NCBI RefSeq assembly: GCF_900176135.1
Contig: NZ_FWWW01000068.1
Location: 1 to 64,000, forward strand
Source of the DNA: Hymenobacter roseosalivarius DSM 11622
GTDB taxonomy: Bacteria; Bacteroidota; Bacteroidia; Cytophagales; Hymenobacteraceae
Direction: 5' to 3'
DNA length: 64,000 bases
Shown here: positions 1 through 10,692 of the stretch, piece after piece
Layout of the letters: each line of letters starts with the position of its first letter
How positions within the stretch are numbered: position 1 is the first letter of the stretch
Program-made: the position numbers and the translations under genes
Notes under the pieces: generated by a model
Database searches by the model: none
What the model was told of the DNA's origin: nothing
Seen by the model: the letters and a program-made list of their open reading frames with translations, nothing else

Positions 1-1
1 A

Positions 2-322
2 GGCCGAGAAGATGCGCGGAAGTATTTTAAATCGCCGGGGGCCTTCTGGGGTACTGCCGGGGCTACATTCGTGAGTATACCAGCGTATGGAATAGCCGGT
101 ATAGCGACGGGCGCGGCCATTGCCGCCTCGCCCCCCAAACGCCATCATATGATTGTTCCTGATCAGGAGCTGCTGAATGACCCAAGCTATGTGAGTGGCT
201 ACCAAAAGCAGGCTCAGCGGCAGAAGCTAGGCAAGGCGGCCGGCGGCTTTGGCGTAGGATTGCTGGCCGGCACCGTGGTATTGGTGGGCGTGGTGATATC
301 TGCTTTAAGCACGATGAACTAA
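2..322 (+). CDS. Glycine-rich membrane protein, 5' end cut by window
   Basis: The reading frame is open from base 2, so the gene begins left of the window; a GTG at 71 is possible as a start but the upstream codons (GREDARKYF, SPGAFWG) read like protein. The visible part has two hydrophobic, glycine and alanine rich segments, one just after the AFWG motif (IAGIATGAAIAA) and one at the C-terminus (GVGLLAGTVVLVGVVI), separated by a basic polar stretch ending in YQKQAQRQKLGKAAGG. The pattern of a soluble part with two Gly-rich helices is familiar from short hypothetical proteins in Bacteroidota, but no function is known to me. It is followed by the CsbD gene 80 bases downstream on the same strand. 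Confidence 0.7.
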   Translation, partial: GREDARKYFKSPGAFWGTAGATFVSIPAYGIAGIATGAAIAASPPKRHHMIVPDQELLNDPSYVSGYQKQAQRQKLGKAAGGFGVGLLAGTVVLVGVVISALSTMN

Positions 323-401
323 CGGCCGAGCTCAACCTTACCATCTAGACGGCGTAAGCTACAAGGTAAGTAGTTCATTTCCACCCTTAAACTCTACGAC
401 T

Positions 402-605
402 ATGGATATTGACAAAAGCACCGAATGGCGTGCCCGTGGCACCTGGAACGAAGTGAAGGGCAAATTTCGGCAGGAGCACGCCAATGTGACCGACGACGAT
501 ATGGAGTATCAGGAAGGCCGTCAGGACGAATGGCTGGGCGAACTTCAGCAGAAAGCTGGAAAGACAGCTGATGAAATAAAATCTTGGTTTAACCGTAATT
601 TTTAG
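402..605 (+). CDS. CsbD family stress-response protein
   Basis: A 67-residue acidic, hydrophilic protein. The segment GTWNEVKGKFRQ near residue 13 followed by a repeated amphipathic stretch (WLGELQQKAGKTADEIKSWF) is the signature of the CsbD-like family, small proteins induced by general stress whose biochemical role is unknown. Length fits the family (about 60-70 residues). No signal peptide or membrane segment. The gene stands alone, with a strong intrinsic terminator beginning 29 bases after the stop codon. Confidence 0.88.
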   Translation: MDIDKSTEWRARGTWNEVKGKFRQEHANVTDDDMEYQEGRQDEWLGELQQKAGKTADEIKSWFNRNF

Positions 606-633
606 CTTCTACAGCTGACCTTTATCCGATAAG

Positions 634-670
634 CTCCGTACCAGCTGTGAGAAGCTGGTACGGAGTTTTT
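634..670 (+). terminator. Intrinsic terminator after CsbD gene
   Basis: A perfect 13-bp stem (634-646 with 653-665, CTCCGTACCAGCT and its complement), a 6-base loop and a run of five T. It ends transcription of the CsbD gene. Confidence 0.9.
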
Positions 671-741
671 GTTGCGTCTGCTCCGCTGGTTTTTCATCTC
701 ATCTTGGCTTTTAGCTGCCAGTTTTCTCTGGCCTTCCGCGT

Positions 742-1323
742 ATGACTATCGCTCCGGAAGAACTGCATACCTTGGGAAACCTTGACCTGCTGACCCGACC
801 CAAAACCGCTTTCCTTTGCTCGCGCAATTATCCTGGCCACGTTGAGCACCTTACCTATCTGTGGGCTATGGAGCAGCGGGCCAACCGCCACTGTGTACTT
901 TCCGGCTTTCATTCCTTATTAGAGCAGACCGTGCTGCGCTATCTGCTGCAAGGCGAGCAGCAACCCATCGTGTACGCGCTGGGCCGGGGCATCCGGCCGA
1001 ATATGGGGTTGGAATACGAGTTGGAGCTGGCCGCGGACCGCCTGCTTTTTCTTACCCCGTTTGAGGAAGAGCTAACTACCGTTACGCAGGAGACGGCCGA
1101 CATTCGCAATCTGCTGGTAGCCGAGTTGGCCGACCAATTCTTTATTCCGTACATGGCAGCGGGGGGCAATTTGGAGCGCTTGCTTCTTGGCGGCGCCCTG
1201 GACGGCAAGCCCATCTTCACCCTCGACTTAGCTGAAAACGAAACCCTGCTTCGCGCGGGAGCTGAGCTTTACCGACCCGAAGGATTATTAGGTCGGCCTA
1301 CTATGTGCTCCTTGAGTGCTTAG
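742..1323 (+). CDS. DprA-like Rossmann-fold protein
   Basis: A 193-residue protein resembling the nucleotide-binding core of DprA/Smf: PKTAFLCSRNYPG near residue 20, SGFHSLLEQTVLRYLL (the position of the SGMARGID-like motif) and PIVYALGRGI follow the order of the DprA Rossmann fold. The N-terminal SAM and C-terminal winged-helix domains of full DprA are absent, and the SG.A.GID motif is degenerate, so this is probably one of the short DprA-like proteins and not the competence recombination mediator. The start ATG at 742 lies right after a pyrimidine-rich stretch; the stop overlaps the region upstream of the DUF1206 gene. Function unknown; a LOG-type nucleotide-binding role cannot be excluded. 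Confidence 0.65.
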   Translation: MTIAPEELHTLGNLDLLTRPKTAFLCSRNYPGHVEHLTYLWAMEQRANRHCVLSGFHSLLEQTVLRYLLQGEQQPIVYALGRGIRPNMGLEYELELAADRLLFLTPFEEELTTVTQETADIRNLLVAELADQFFIPYMAAGGNLERLLLGGALDGKPIFTLDLAENETLLRAGAELYRPEGLLGRPTMCSLSA

Positions 1324-1378
1324 CGCTGCCTGCTCCCGCTTAGTCCACTATATTCCTCTCCCTTTCCATCATCCAGTT

Positions 1379-2212
1379 ATGGCAACTTCCTCTATTACTT
1401 CTGCTTTACCCCACTCACCCTCATCGGGTATTAAAGCCCTCGCCCGATTTGGCTTCGCGGCTAAGGGTGTGGTGTACCTTGTGTTAGGCACTCTGGCTGT
1501 GATGGCCGCCACGGGCGTCCAGGGGGGCAAAACAGCGGATAAGAAGCAAGTACTGCAAACCATTCAGGATTTGCCCTTTGGTCGGTTTCTGCTAGGCTTA
1601 GTAGCTTTTGGCCTGCTTGGCTACGTCATCTGGCGCCTCGTCCAGGCCTTTCGCGATACCGAAGACAAGGGCTCTGACGCGAAGGGCCTGGCCCGCCGAC
1701 TCGGCTACGCCGGTAGTGGCCTACTTTACGCTGGTCTGGCTTTCGCGGCGGGCCGGACCGCGTTCAGTGGCGGGGCCGCGAACCAAGGGGGCGGCAGCAC
1801 CCAGCAGTCGATGACAGCCAAGCTATTGGCGCAGCCGTACGGGCAGTGGCTGGTGGGCGCTATTGCCCTCGGCATTATCGGGGCCGGGCTTTACCAGATT
1901 TATCGGGCTTACTCGGGCAACTTCGCCAAGCACGTCAACAGCAGCAGCCTGCCCGCCGATCAGCAAAAAATAGTGTTCCGCACCGGCCAGATCGGGTATA
2001 CCGCCCGTGGCATCGTGATGGCCATTATCGGCTATTTTGTCTTGCAAGCGGCGCTGCACTCCAATTCCGGTAAAGTGCAGGGAACGGAAGGCGCCTTCGA
2101 TTTGCTCGCCGGCATGGGGCCCGTCGTCCTGGCCATCGTAGCCTTGGGCCTGATGGCCTACGGGGTGTACATGCTAGTACAGGCTAAATACCCAGTGCTA
2201 CGGGGAGTGTAG
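1379..2212 (+). CDS. DUF1206 membrane protein
   Basis: A 277-residue integral membrane protein made of three repeats of about 70 residues, each with two hydrophobic helices and the recurring pattern G(Y/F)..(R/K)G.VY...G (for example FGFAAKGVVYLVLG, LGYAGSGLLYAGLA and IGYTARGIVMAIIG). This is the layout of DUF1206 proteins, which are six-helix membrane proteins of unknown function. I chose the ATG at 1379 because upstream residues are not conserved-looking and begin inside the preceding gene. About 55 bases separate it from the DprA-like gene. Confidence 0.85.
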   Translation: MATSSITSALPHSPSSGIKALARFGFAAKGVVYLVLGTLAVMAATGVQGGKTADKKQVLQTIQDLPFGRFLLGLVAFGLLGYVIWRLVQAFRDTEDKGSDAKGLARRLGYAGSGLLYAGLAFAAGRTAFSGGAANQGGGSTQQSMTAKLLAQPYGQWLVGAIALGIIGAGLYQIYRAYSGNFAKHVNSSSLPADQQKIVFRTGQIGYTARGIVMAIIGYFVLQAALHSNSGKVQGTEGAFDLLAGMGPVVLAIVALGLMAYGVYMLVQAKYPVLRGV

Positions 2213-2419
2213 CCGACAGCAGGCTGCCCGACTGTTTGGCGGTGGATTTACAGGGAGGCAGCTGCCATCGGCGACTGTTTTACTTTCCGCGCTTCTACCT
2301 TGGGCATGGGGTAAAAATTACCGCCTAATAACGCTTCACTCACTAAACCTACCCCATGACTATTTTTCCCTATATCTAACCGCCGTTTCCTGGCAGGTGC
2401 CGCTATCCTGGCGCTGACC

Positions 2420-3559
2420 GTGCTGGTGAGTTGCAACGAAAAGCGCGGTCAGTTGGCAGCCACGCCGCCCGCCGCCCCGGCCGCTGACAGCTGGGCCCTG
2501 CTGAATCTCACCAAAGTAGACAGCGTCAATCCGCTGATGGGACCGAGCACGGTGGGGCGCTTCACGGATCCTATTCTGAAGCAGCCGGTGCTTTGGGAAG
2601 AGAAGGACGTATTTAACCCAGCCGTAGTGGTGAAGGACGGGAAAATATATATGCTGTACCGGGCCGAAAACGTAGTGGGCAAGTTCAGCAAAACCTCGCG
2701 CATCGGGCTGGCCACCAGTACGGATGGCCTGCATTTTACCCGCCGCAAGGAGCCGGTATTGCATCCAGCCAACGACGCCCACAAGAAGTACGAGTGGCCA
2801 GGCGGCACCGAGGACCCGCGCGTGGTAGAAAGCGCCGACGGCACCTATTATATGACTTACACCGCCTACGATGGCGACAAGGCCCGGATGCACGTCGCCT
2901 CCTCCCGCGACCTGCTGACCTGGACCAAGTACGGCAACGTCTTTAGCCAGGCAGCGGGGGGCAAATACGTGGATAAGTGGAGCAAATCTGGCTCCATCGT
3001 GTCGCGCTACCTCGCTGATGGCCGCATTGTAGCGACCAAAATTAACGGCAAGTACTGGATGTATTGGGGCGATGCCCAGATCTGGCTGGCTACCTCCGAC
3101 GACCTGATTCATTGGACGCCGGTGGAAATGGCGGCTGGCGAAAAGCCCCCCGTGCCGTTGCGCGCCCATGCCCTGACTATGCCGACGCTGAAAATCGTAC
3201 TGCCTACCCGCGCCGGCAAGTTTGACAGCGACCTGGTGGAGCCCGGCCCGCCCGCCATGCTCACCGATCAAGGTATCCGCTTGATCTACAACAGCCGCAA
3301 CGAGCCTTCATTTGGCGACAAGTCCCTGCCCGTGGGCACCTACACCGCCGCCCAAGCCCTATTCGATAAAAACGACCCGACCAAGCTGCTCAAGCGCATG
3401 GATACTTTTTTTATGCGGCCGGAGCTACCCTACGAAACCACGGGCCAGATCAATCAGGTGGTGTTTCTGGAAGGCCTGGCCCGGTTTAAAGGCCAGTGGT
3501 TTATGTACTACGGCACGGCCGACTCCAAGATTGCCGTCGCGGTCCGGTCGGCGGACTAG
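2420..3559 (+). CDS. GH130-like glycoside hydrolase/phosphorylase lipoprotein (start frameshifted)
   Basis: A five-bladed propeller enzyme resembling glycoside hydrolase family 130 (beta-mannoside phosphorylases and hydrolases): KDVFNPAVVVKDGKIYMLYR, RIGLATSTDGLHF, GGTEDPRV and YWMYWGDAQIWLATSDDL are typical blade motifs with the EDPR signature. The only in-frame start in this frame is GTG at 2420, which would cut into a lipoprotein signal: codons from 2369 read ISNRRFLAGAAILALTVLVSC, with lipobox LVSC. The natural ATG at 2356 is in another frame and would reach this frame if the T run 2363-2367 were one base shorter. So either a 1-base insertion or a sequence error lies here. The mature protein would be lipid-anchored in the cell envelope. 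It stands alone and is convergent with the next gene. Confidence 0.75.
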   Translation: MLVSCNEKRGQLAATPPAAPAADSWALLNLTKVDSVNPLMGPSTVGRFTDPILKQPVLWEEKDVFNPAVVVKDGKIYMLYRAENVVGKFSKTSRIGLATSTDGLHFTRRKEPVLHPANDAHKKYEWPGGTEDPRVVESADGTYYMTYTAYDGDKARMHVASSRDLLTWTKYGNVFSQAAGGKYVDKWSKSGSIVSRYLADGRIVATKINGKYWMYWGDAQIWLATSDDLIHWTPVEMAAGEKPPVPLRAHALTMPTLKIVLPTRAGKFDSDLVEPGPPAMLTDQGIRLIYNSRNEPSFGDKSLPVGTYTAAQALFDKNDPTKLLKRMDTFFMRPELPYETTGQINQVVFLEGLARFKGQWFMYYGTADSKIAVAVRSAD

Positions 3560-3565
3560 CCTGCT

Positions 3566-4780
3566 CTATTCAGCTACGTAATCAGCCAGATACGCGTAGC
3601 GCTCCGTCAATTTGCCCCCCGCAGCAATACTAGCCCGCTCAATAATCGGCTCAGGCTTATCACTACCTAAATACGGAAATACATTATCCAGTAACTGCCG
3701 GCCGAAGTCACGGCTCGCGTTGCGGGGTAGTTCGCAAGGCAGGTTATCCACGGCCATCACCGTGATATTGGTGGGGCGGGAGTACGGTGGCTCCAGCTCG
3801 CTGGTCTGCGGGTTATAATCAAAAGCCGGGGCCTGAATACTGGTGCTGCGCTTGGTAGTGGGGATAGAGCCATTCACGTCGCAGGTAATATCGGCAATGG
3901 TAGTGATGCGAAAATCCGGGCGCCGCGTGTCCGCTTCGCTGAACAGCCGGGGCGCGGCTGGGTGCCAGTAGGCACAGGCCAGCAGCATATCGGTGACGGG
4001 CAAGAAGGCCCCAAAGGTTGATTCGTACTCCTGCGGGCTGCGGTGAAAATCGGGCGTATCCCACACGCGGCCATCACGCCGACGGTTGTAGTCGCTGCTG
4101 CGAAGCTGGGTGTACACCGGCTCGTGAAAAGTCAGGTATAGATAATCGTACACGCTCACCCGCCGGATACCCATTTTGTCGAGCACTTCAATTGCGCCCT
4201 GCGCCACCCGCCCCGATCCGGTTACGGCCAGCTTGATGGGGGGCAATTTTTTCACTTTAAAGAACTCCTCCTGCATGTCCTCCATGTCTACGCACTGGTA
4301 GGCAGGTTTCAGCTCATATAGCTGGTGCTTGCGGCCGTACGTGAGCAGCCCGTTGTAGGCGCCCACAATACCGGCCCAGCGCCCAAAAGCCACGATTCGC
4401 TCGCCCTGCTCATTGGTCAGCAGCTCATAGTCAATCAGGGTAATATTCTTCTTTAATACCTGCCTCAAAAGCTCTCGGTTGGCCGGCTGCTTTTTCACGG
4501 TATGCGAGAAGAACATATAGGTTTTGTTCGGAATGAGCTGCGCGGGCGGCACCTCTTTCACGCCCAGCAACAAGTCACAGTCGGCTACCTCGGCCCGGAC
4601 TTCAATGCCCAGGTCGCGGTATTCCTGATCTTTAAAGCTGCGAGAAGGGCACTCCTGCACCACGATATGCAAACCGGGGAACAGTGTTTCGGCCTCCACG
4701 CACTTTTTGGGGGTGAGCGTCACACGCAGGTCGGGGGGCGTTTTTCCTTCGCGAATGATACCAATGGTTAGCGGGCGCAT
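3566..4780 (-). CDS. Lys1/alanine dehydrogenase-like NAD(P) oxidoreductase
   Basis: A 404-residue protein of the alanine dehydrogenase/pyridine nucleotide transhydrogenase fold, closest in character to saccharopine dehydrogenase of the lysine-forming type (Lys1). The N-terminal domain begins IGIIREGKTPPDLRVTLTP, with the R and K residues that bind the acid substrate in this family, and includes the FSHTVKKQ and FGRWAGIVGAYNGL stretches; the Rossmann motif is VTGSGRVAQGAIEVL near residue 195. The protein probably oxidises an amino acid or an imino-linked compound with NAD(P), but the substrate cannot be read from sequence. I chose the ATG at 4780 because the family starts a few residues before the IIREGK motif; an ATG at 4813 would add 11 proline/asparagine-rich residues. 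It is divergent from gcvP. Confidence 0.75.
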   Translation of the reverse strand: MRPLTIGIIREGKTPPDLRVTLTPKKCVEAETLFPGLHIVVQECPSRSFKDQEYRDLGIEVRAEVADCDLLLGVKEVPPAQLIPNKTYMFFSHTVKKQPANRELLRQVLKKNITLIDYELLTNEQGERIVAFGRWAGIVGAYNGLLTYGRKHQLYELKPAYQCVDMEDMQEEFFKVKKLPPIKLAVTGSGRVAQGAIEVLDKMGIRRVSVYDYLYLTFHEPVYTQLRSSDYNRRRDGRVWDTPDFHRSPQEYESTFGAFLPVTDMLLACAYWHPAAPRLFSEADTRRPDFRITTIADITCDVNGSIPTTKRSTSIQAPAFDYNPQTSELEPPYSRPTNITVMAVDNLPCELPRNASRDFGRQLLDNVFPYLGSDKPEPIIERASIAAGGKLTERYAYLADYVAE

Positions 4781-4893
4781 CTGGGAATAGAGGTTGGGTG
4801 GATTGGGGGGCAAATCTGGTTAAATATTTTGGCGTAGTGGCGCTCCGGCCTCTACCAGCCTAATAATCCTATCATCAGCAGAGGTTTTCGCCT

Positions 4894-4901
4894 TACCTTT
4901 G
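4894..4901 (+). promoter_or_regulatory. Possible -7 box upstream of gcvP
   Basis: TACCTTTG matches the Bacteroidota TAnnTTTG -7 element and lies 57 bases before the gcvP start, but no TTG is found at the expected distance upstream, so support is partial. Confidence 0.35.
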
Positions 4902-4957
4902 TTAAAGGTTCGGCTGCCCGTGCGGCCCCCTCTTCCTGCCACCTCTATTTTCACTCT

Positions 4958-7876
<2,919 letters not shown>

Positions 7877-7911
7877 GAGGTTGATTTTCAAGTAAATATT
7901 TTCAATAATAG

Positions 7912-7960
7912 ATTAACAGAAAGCCCCGCTTGTCAATAACAAGCGGGGCTTTCTGTTAAT
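7912..7960. terminator. Long terminator after gcvP
   Basis: A perfect 22-bp stem (7912-7933 with 7939-7960) around a 5-base loop, with GC-rich core AAGCCCCGCTTGT. It can act in both directions and ends gcvP. Confidence 0.9.
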
Positions 7961-8089
7961 CGACTTAGCCTTTCTTGGCCAGCAATTTCATCGCTATGTA
8001 CTGTTCTGCAAGCAGCTATCCACTGCATTACCAGTCAGGATGCCCAGAACTGGTTTGACCATTGCGGCTACCATACGCAGCCCGCTTAA
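7961..8089 (+). pseudogene. Possible relic of an IS630-type transposase 3' end
   Basis: The frame ending in TAA at 8087 reads VLQAAIHCITSQDAQNWF then DHCGYHTQPA. The pattern of an alpha-helical segment followed by QDA.NWF.HCGY is like the C-terminus of IS630-family transposases. No upstream catalytic domain or start is present, so it would be a remnant. The rest of the stretch to 8409 shows no gene; it is AT-rich between 8090 and 8220. Confidence 0.4.
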
Positions 8090-8409
8090 AGTAAGGATAC
8101 ATTGTTCACAAAACCGCTATGATATATAAAATAGCAATGTATGTATACAGGTACAGTTAGTCCACTCTAATACATGACTTGTGGACGGTAGACAATTTCT
8201 AATGGAAACTTTCTCTCGGCCTACCACTTGCCGATTTCTACCAAACAATCTGAAGTAATAAGCGAAGCAGAAGAAAACCCATCAGCAGCCGAAGCACCCG
8301 CCAAAAAGCCCCCCAGCCCTGAACTTCGGCGACACAGAAGACACTCCAGCTTTGACCAATCGGCGCAAGTATAGTAGCTTCCTACTCCCAAAGCTCTGTA
8401 CCTGCCTGT

Positions 8410-9540
8410 ATGCTTTCTGAACCCACCTACCTGGCGGCCCGCGTGGTGGCCCCGATGATTGAAGCGCACTTTGCCCGGCACCGGGCGTCCGCCAGCGCCC
8501 AGCAGGCACTTCATCTGGGGCCGCCGCCGTCGGCGCATTTGGTGGAAGTGATGATTGACGTGGCGTTTTGGGCCAGTTTAAGGCGGGAGGAAGGGCATTC
8601 GCCCAAGATTTCGTTGGCTTTGCTGGAGCCCGCGCAGGCTACCCAAGCGGTGGAATTTAGCAAGCGTCGGCTTATTCCATATAATCTGCTCAAGCTGGCA
8701 CCCGCCGTGGAGCAGCCTGGCATTCATTTGGGCGTGTGGTACGATGCGGAGGGCCTCTACGTGTGGGGCACCGCCACGGGCACTTCCCCGCTGAGCCTGG
8801 TGCTGGAAGTAGTGGAACCCGGCCTGCTGGTAGCCAAGCACCGCCGCGCCGATGGCTTCGGCAAGTTCGTGAACGTGGCCATCCTGCGCGGCGAGCAGCT
8901 CCAGCTGGTCGATGCCGAAAATACGGCCGTCGACGACTGCCCGGCGCTACAGAAATTTCTGCCGGACCCAGGGCTGCCCGATGCTGCCGGGGAACTGGAT
9001 AACGTGCTGGTGGAGCTGGCCGCCGTGATGCGCGCCCACGGCCGGGGCGGACTGGTACTCGTAGTGCCCACCGAGTCACGGAAGTGGCAGGAGTCGATTG
9101 TACACCCCATGACGTATCTCGTGCTGCCCGTGTACACGGGCATTGCCGAAATCCGGCAGCAGGAGCAAGCCAAATGGGAGTGGCGCGAAGAGATTCAACG
9201 AGCCATTGGAATCGTGGGGGGCTTTACGGCCGTCGATGGGGCCACTATTATCACCCGCGACTATCATCTGCTGGCCTTCGGGGCGAAGGTGGCCCGCGCC
9301 AAATCCAGCGCGCCGGTCGATAAAATGGTGCTAACCGAGCCTGTAGTAGAAAGTGAGGCCAAGTATATACATCCGGCCCAGAACGGCGGCACCCGCCACC
9401 TCGCCGCCGCGCAGTTCGTGTACGACCAGCGCGACGCCGTGGCGCTCGTGGCGTCGCAGGATGGCTACTTCACCGTGTTTGCCTGGTCTACTGCCCTAGA
9501 AATGGTGCACGCCCACCGCATCGATGTGCTGTTGCTGTAG
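8410..9540 (+). CDS. DAC-fold sensor protein, DACNV type
   Basis: A 376-residue protein whose last third resembles the diadenylate cyclase (DisA_N) fold: DGATIITRDYHLLAFGAKV carries the DGA motif and GGTRHLAAAQFVYD the RH motif, in the order and spacing of DAC domains. The third motif residue differs (RHL where cyclases have RHR), which suggests loss or change of catalysis. The long N-terminal part (residues 1-240) matches what is described as DACNV, a family of predicted sensor domains fused to DAC-like folds. The likely role is nucleotide or stress sensing in the cytoplasm; c-di-AMP synthesis is doubtful. It stands alone, flanked by strong terminators. Confidence 0.7.
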   Translation: MLSEPTYLAARVVAPMIEAHFARHRASASAQQALHLGPPPSAHLVEVMIDVAFWASLRREEGHSPKISLALLEPAQATQAVEFSKRRLIPYNLLKLAPAVEQPGIHLGVWYDAEGLYVWGTATGTSPLSLVLEVVEPGLLVAKHRRADGFGKFVNVAILRGEQLQLVDAENTAVDDCPALQKFLPDPGLPDAAGELDNVLVELAAVMRAHGRGGLVLVVPTESRKWQESIVHPMTYLVLPVYTGIAEIRQQEQAKWEWREEIQRAIGIVGGFTAVDGATIITRDYHLLAFGAKVARAKSSAPVDKMVLTEPVVESEAKYIHPAQNGGTRHLAAAQFVYDQRDAVALVASQDGYFTVFAWSTALEMVHAHRIDVLLL

Positions 9541-9560
9541 GGGCACTTCAACTCCTTTTT

Positions 9561-9607
9561 AAACGAGAAGAGGCTGACGCTACAGTAGCGTCAGCCTCTT
9601 CTCGTTT
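9561..9607. terminator. Bidirectional terminator between convergent genes
   Basis: A perfect 22-bp stem (9561-9582 with 9586-9607) and a 3-base loop; A-rich on one side and T-rich on the other. It serves both the DACNV gene (plus) and the DUF5694 gene (minus). Confidence 0.92.
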
Positions 9608-9617
9608 CTGGCTCCGA

Positions 9618-10472
9618 TTATTTTTTTAAGCTCAAAACGTCCTTCAGCTCCTTCACTTGGAAAGTGTTATCGATATCGATAAACTCCTTCATCATGGCCG
9701 TATGACTAGCGCCGGCCAGTATCATCACCTTATCGTCCTGGGTTTCGGTGAGCTTCTGCACCAGCGAATACATGTACAAATTGCGCCGGTACCACTCCGA
9801 CACCAGGAAAGGCCCCACGAAGGCGTCGGCGGTGCCGGCTCGGTTCAGCAGCGTTAGGTAAAAGCTAGTATCGAAAGTGCGGCTTTCGGGCTTGTTGTGA
9901 TCGAGTAGAAGCTGGGTGAGCGTGTAGGTTTCCAGCTTTTTGTTGGTGTTGGCCTGGTGGGATTTCATCAGCGCATCGATGTTTTTCAGCAGCTTGTCCT
10001 GGTGGGCCGCGTTCATGGCCTTCATCACGCTGTCGTAGGGGAAGTTGGTCTTTTTGTAGTCAATTGCATGGATTTTGGCCAGCTTCAGCTTTTTGCCTGC
10101 CCGAAAGGCGAGCTGAAAAATCTCGTTCTTCAAATAGAAATCCCGCTGGGACGGCTTGATGTATTTGGCGGTCACGTACTCCTCATATTTGCCCCCCAGA
10201 TACTGCGCGTACAGTGCATCCAGGTCGCGTTGCTCGTCCCAGGGCCATTCCACGAATATTTTAGCCGGCTGATACAGATTGATCTGATCGGTCATCGTTT
10301 CCAGCTCGGTCTGCACCTTCGGGGTCATCACATCAAAGGTTTTTACCTTCACTATGTCGGCTCCCGGGTTATTAAAGTGGAAGGTGCCAATGAGCAAAAC
10401 TTCCGTTGGCTTGGTTTGCGCGAAGCTGGCGCCGGTGATGAAGCAGGCCAGCAGGAGAAGAAGTTTTTTCAT
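9618..10472 (-). CDS. Secreted DUF5694 (TraB-like) protein
   Basis: A 284-residue protein with a clear signal peptide (MKKLLLLLACFITGASFA, cleavage before QTKP). The mature part begins EVLLIGTFHFNNPG, then has IFVEWPWDEQRDLDALY and, near the C-terminus, MILAGASHTAMMKEFID. The GTFHF, the acidic E..D motif and the GA.H motif recall the TraB/ChaN-like hydrolase fold, in which these residues line a putative metal site. DUF5694 is the family I recognise; activity is unknown. I chose the ATG at 10472 because the signal peptide starts there; the longer frame upstream has no start of comparable quality. Confidence 0.8.
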   Translation of the reverse strand: MKKLLLLLACFITGASFAQTKPTEVLLIGTFHFNNPGADIVKVKTFDVMTPKVQTELETMTDQINLYQPAKIFVEWPWDEQRDLDALYAQYLGGKYEEYVTAKYIKPSQRDFYLKNEIFQLAFRAGKKLKLAKIHAIDYKKTNFPYDSVMKAMNAAHQDKLLKNIDALMKSHQANTNKKLETYTLTQLLLDHNKPESRTFDTSFYLTLLNRAGTADAFVGPFLVSEWYRRNLYMYSLVQKLTETQDDKVMILAGASHTAMMKEFIDIDNTFQVKELKDVLSLKK

Positions 10473-10692
10473 AAAATGACTGGAGATGGGGAAGGGATTG
10501 AAGGATAAAAAAATGGCTAAATGACGGTTTAATAGCTTTTCGAAGCAGTCGCAACGTTGGGTGCCCACAGGCTACGGGAAGCGGTTTGTGGATGGCGTGT
10601 GAAGCAGCGCACCACTGTTGGGTAAGGGGTGCTGACAACAGAGATGCAGCTAGGCAGCGAAAGGAAGCCCGGCCGCACATTTATTTCTGCGT

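Noticed and set aside
742..1323. Full DprA competence protein
   Set aside because: Only the Rossmann core is present and the key motif is degenerate, so I call it DprA-like only.
2360..3271. Long open frame on the minus strand (303 codons)
   Set aside because: It is opposite the GH130 gene, has no family motif, and arises from high GC and Pro/Ala/Gly-rich codons.
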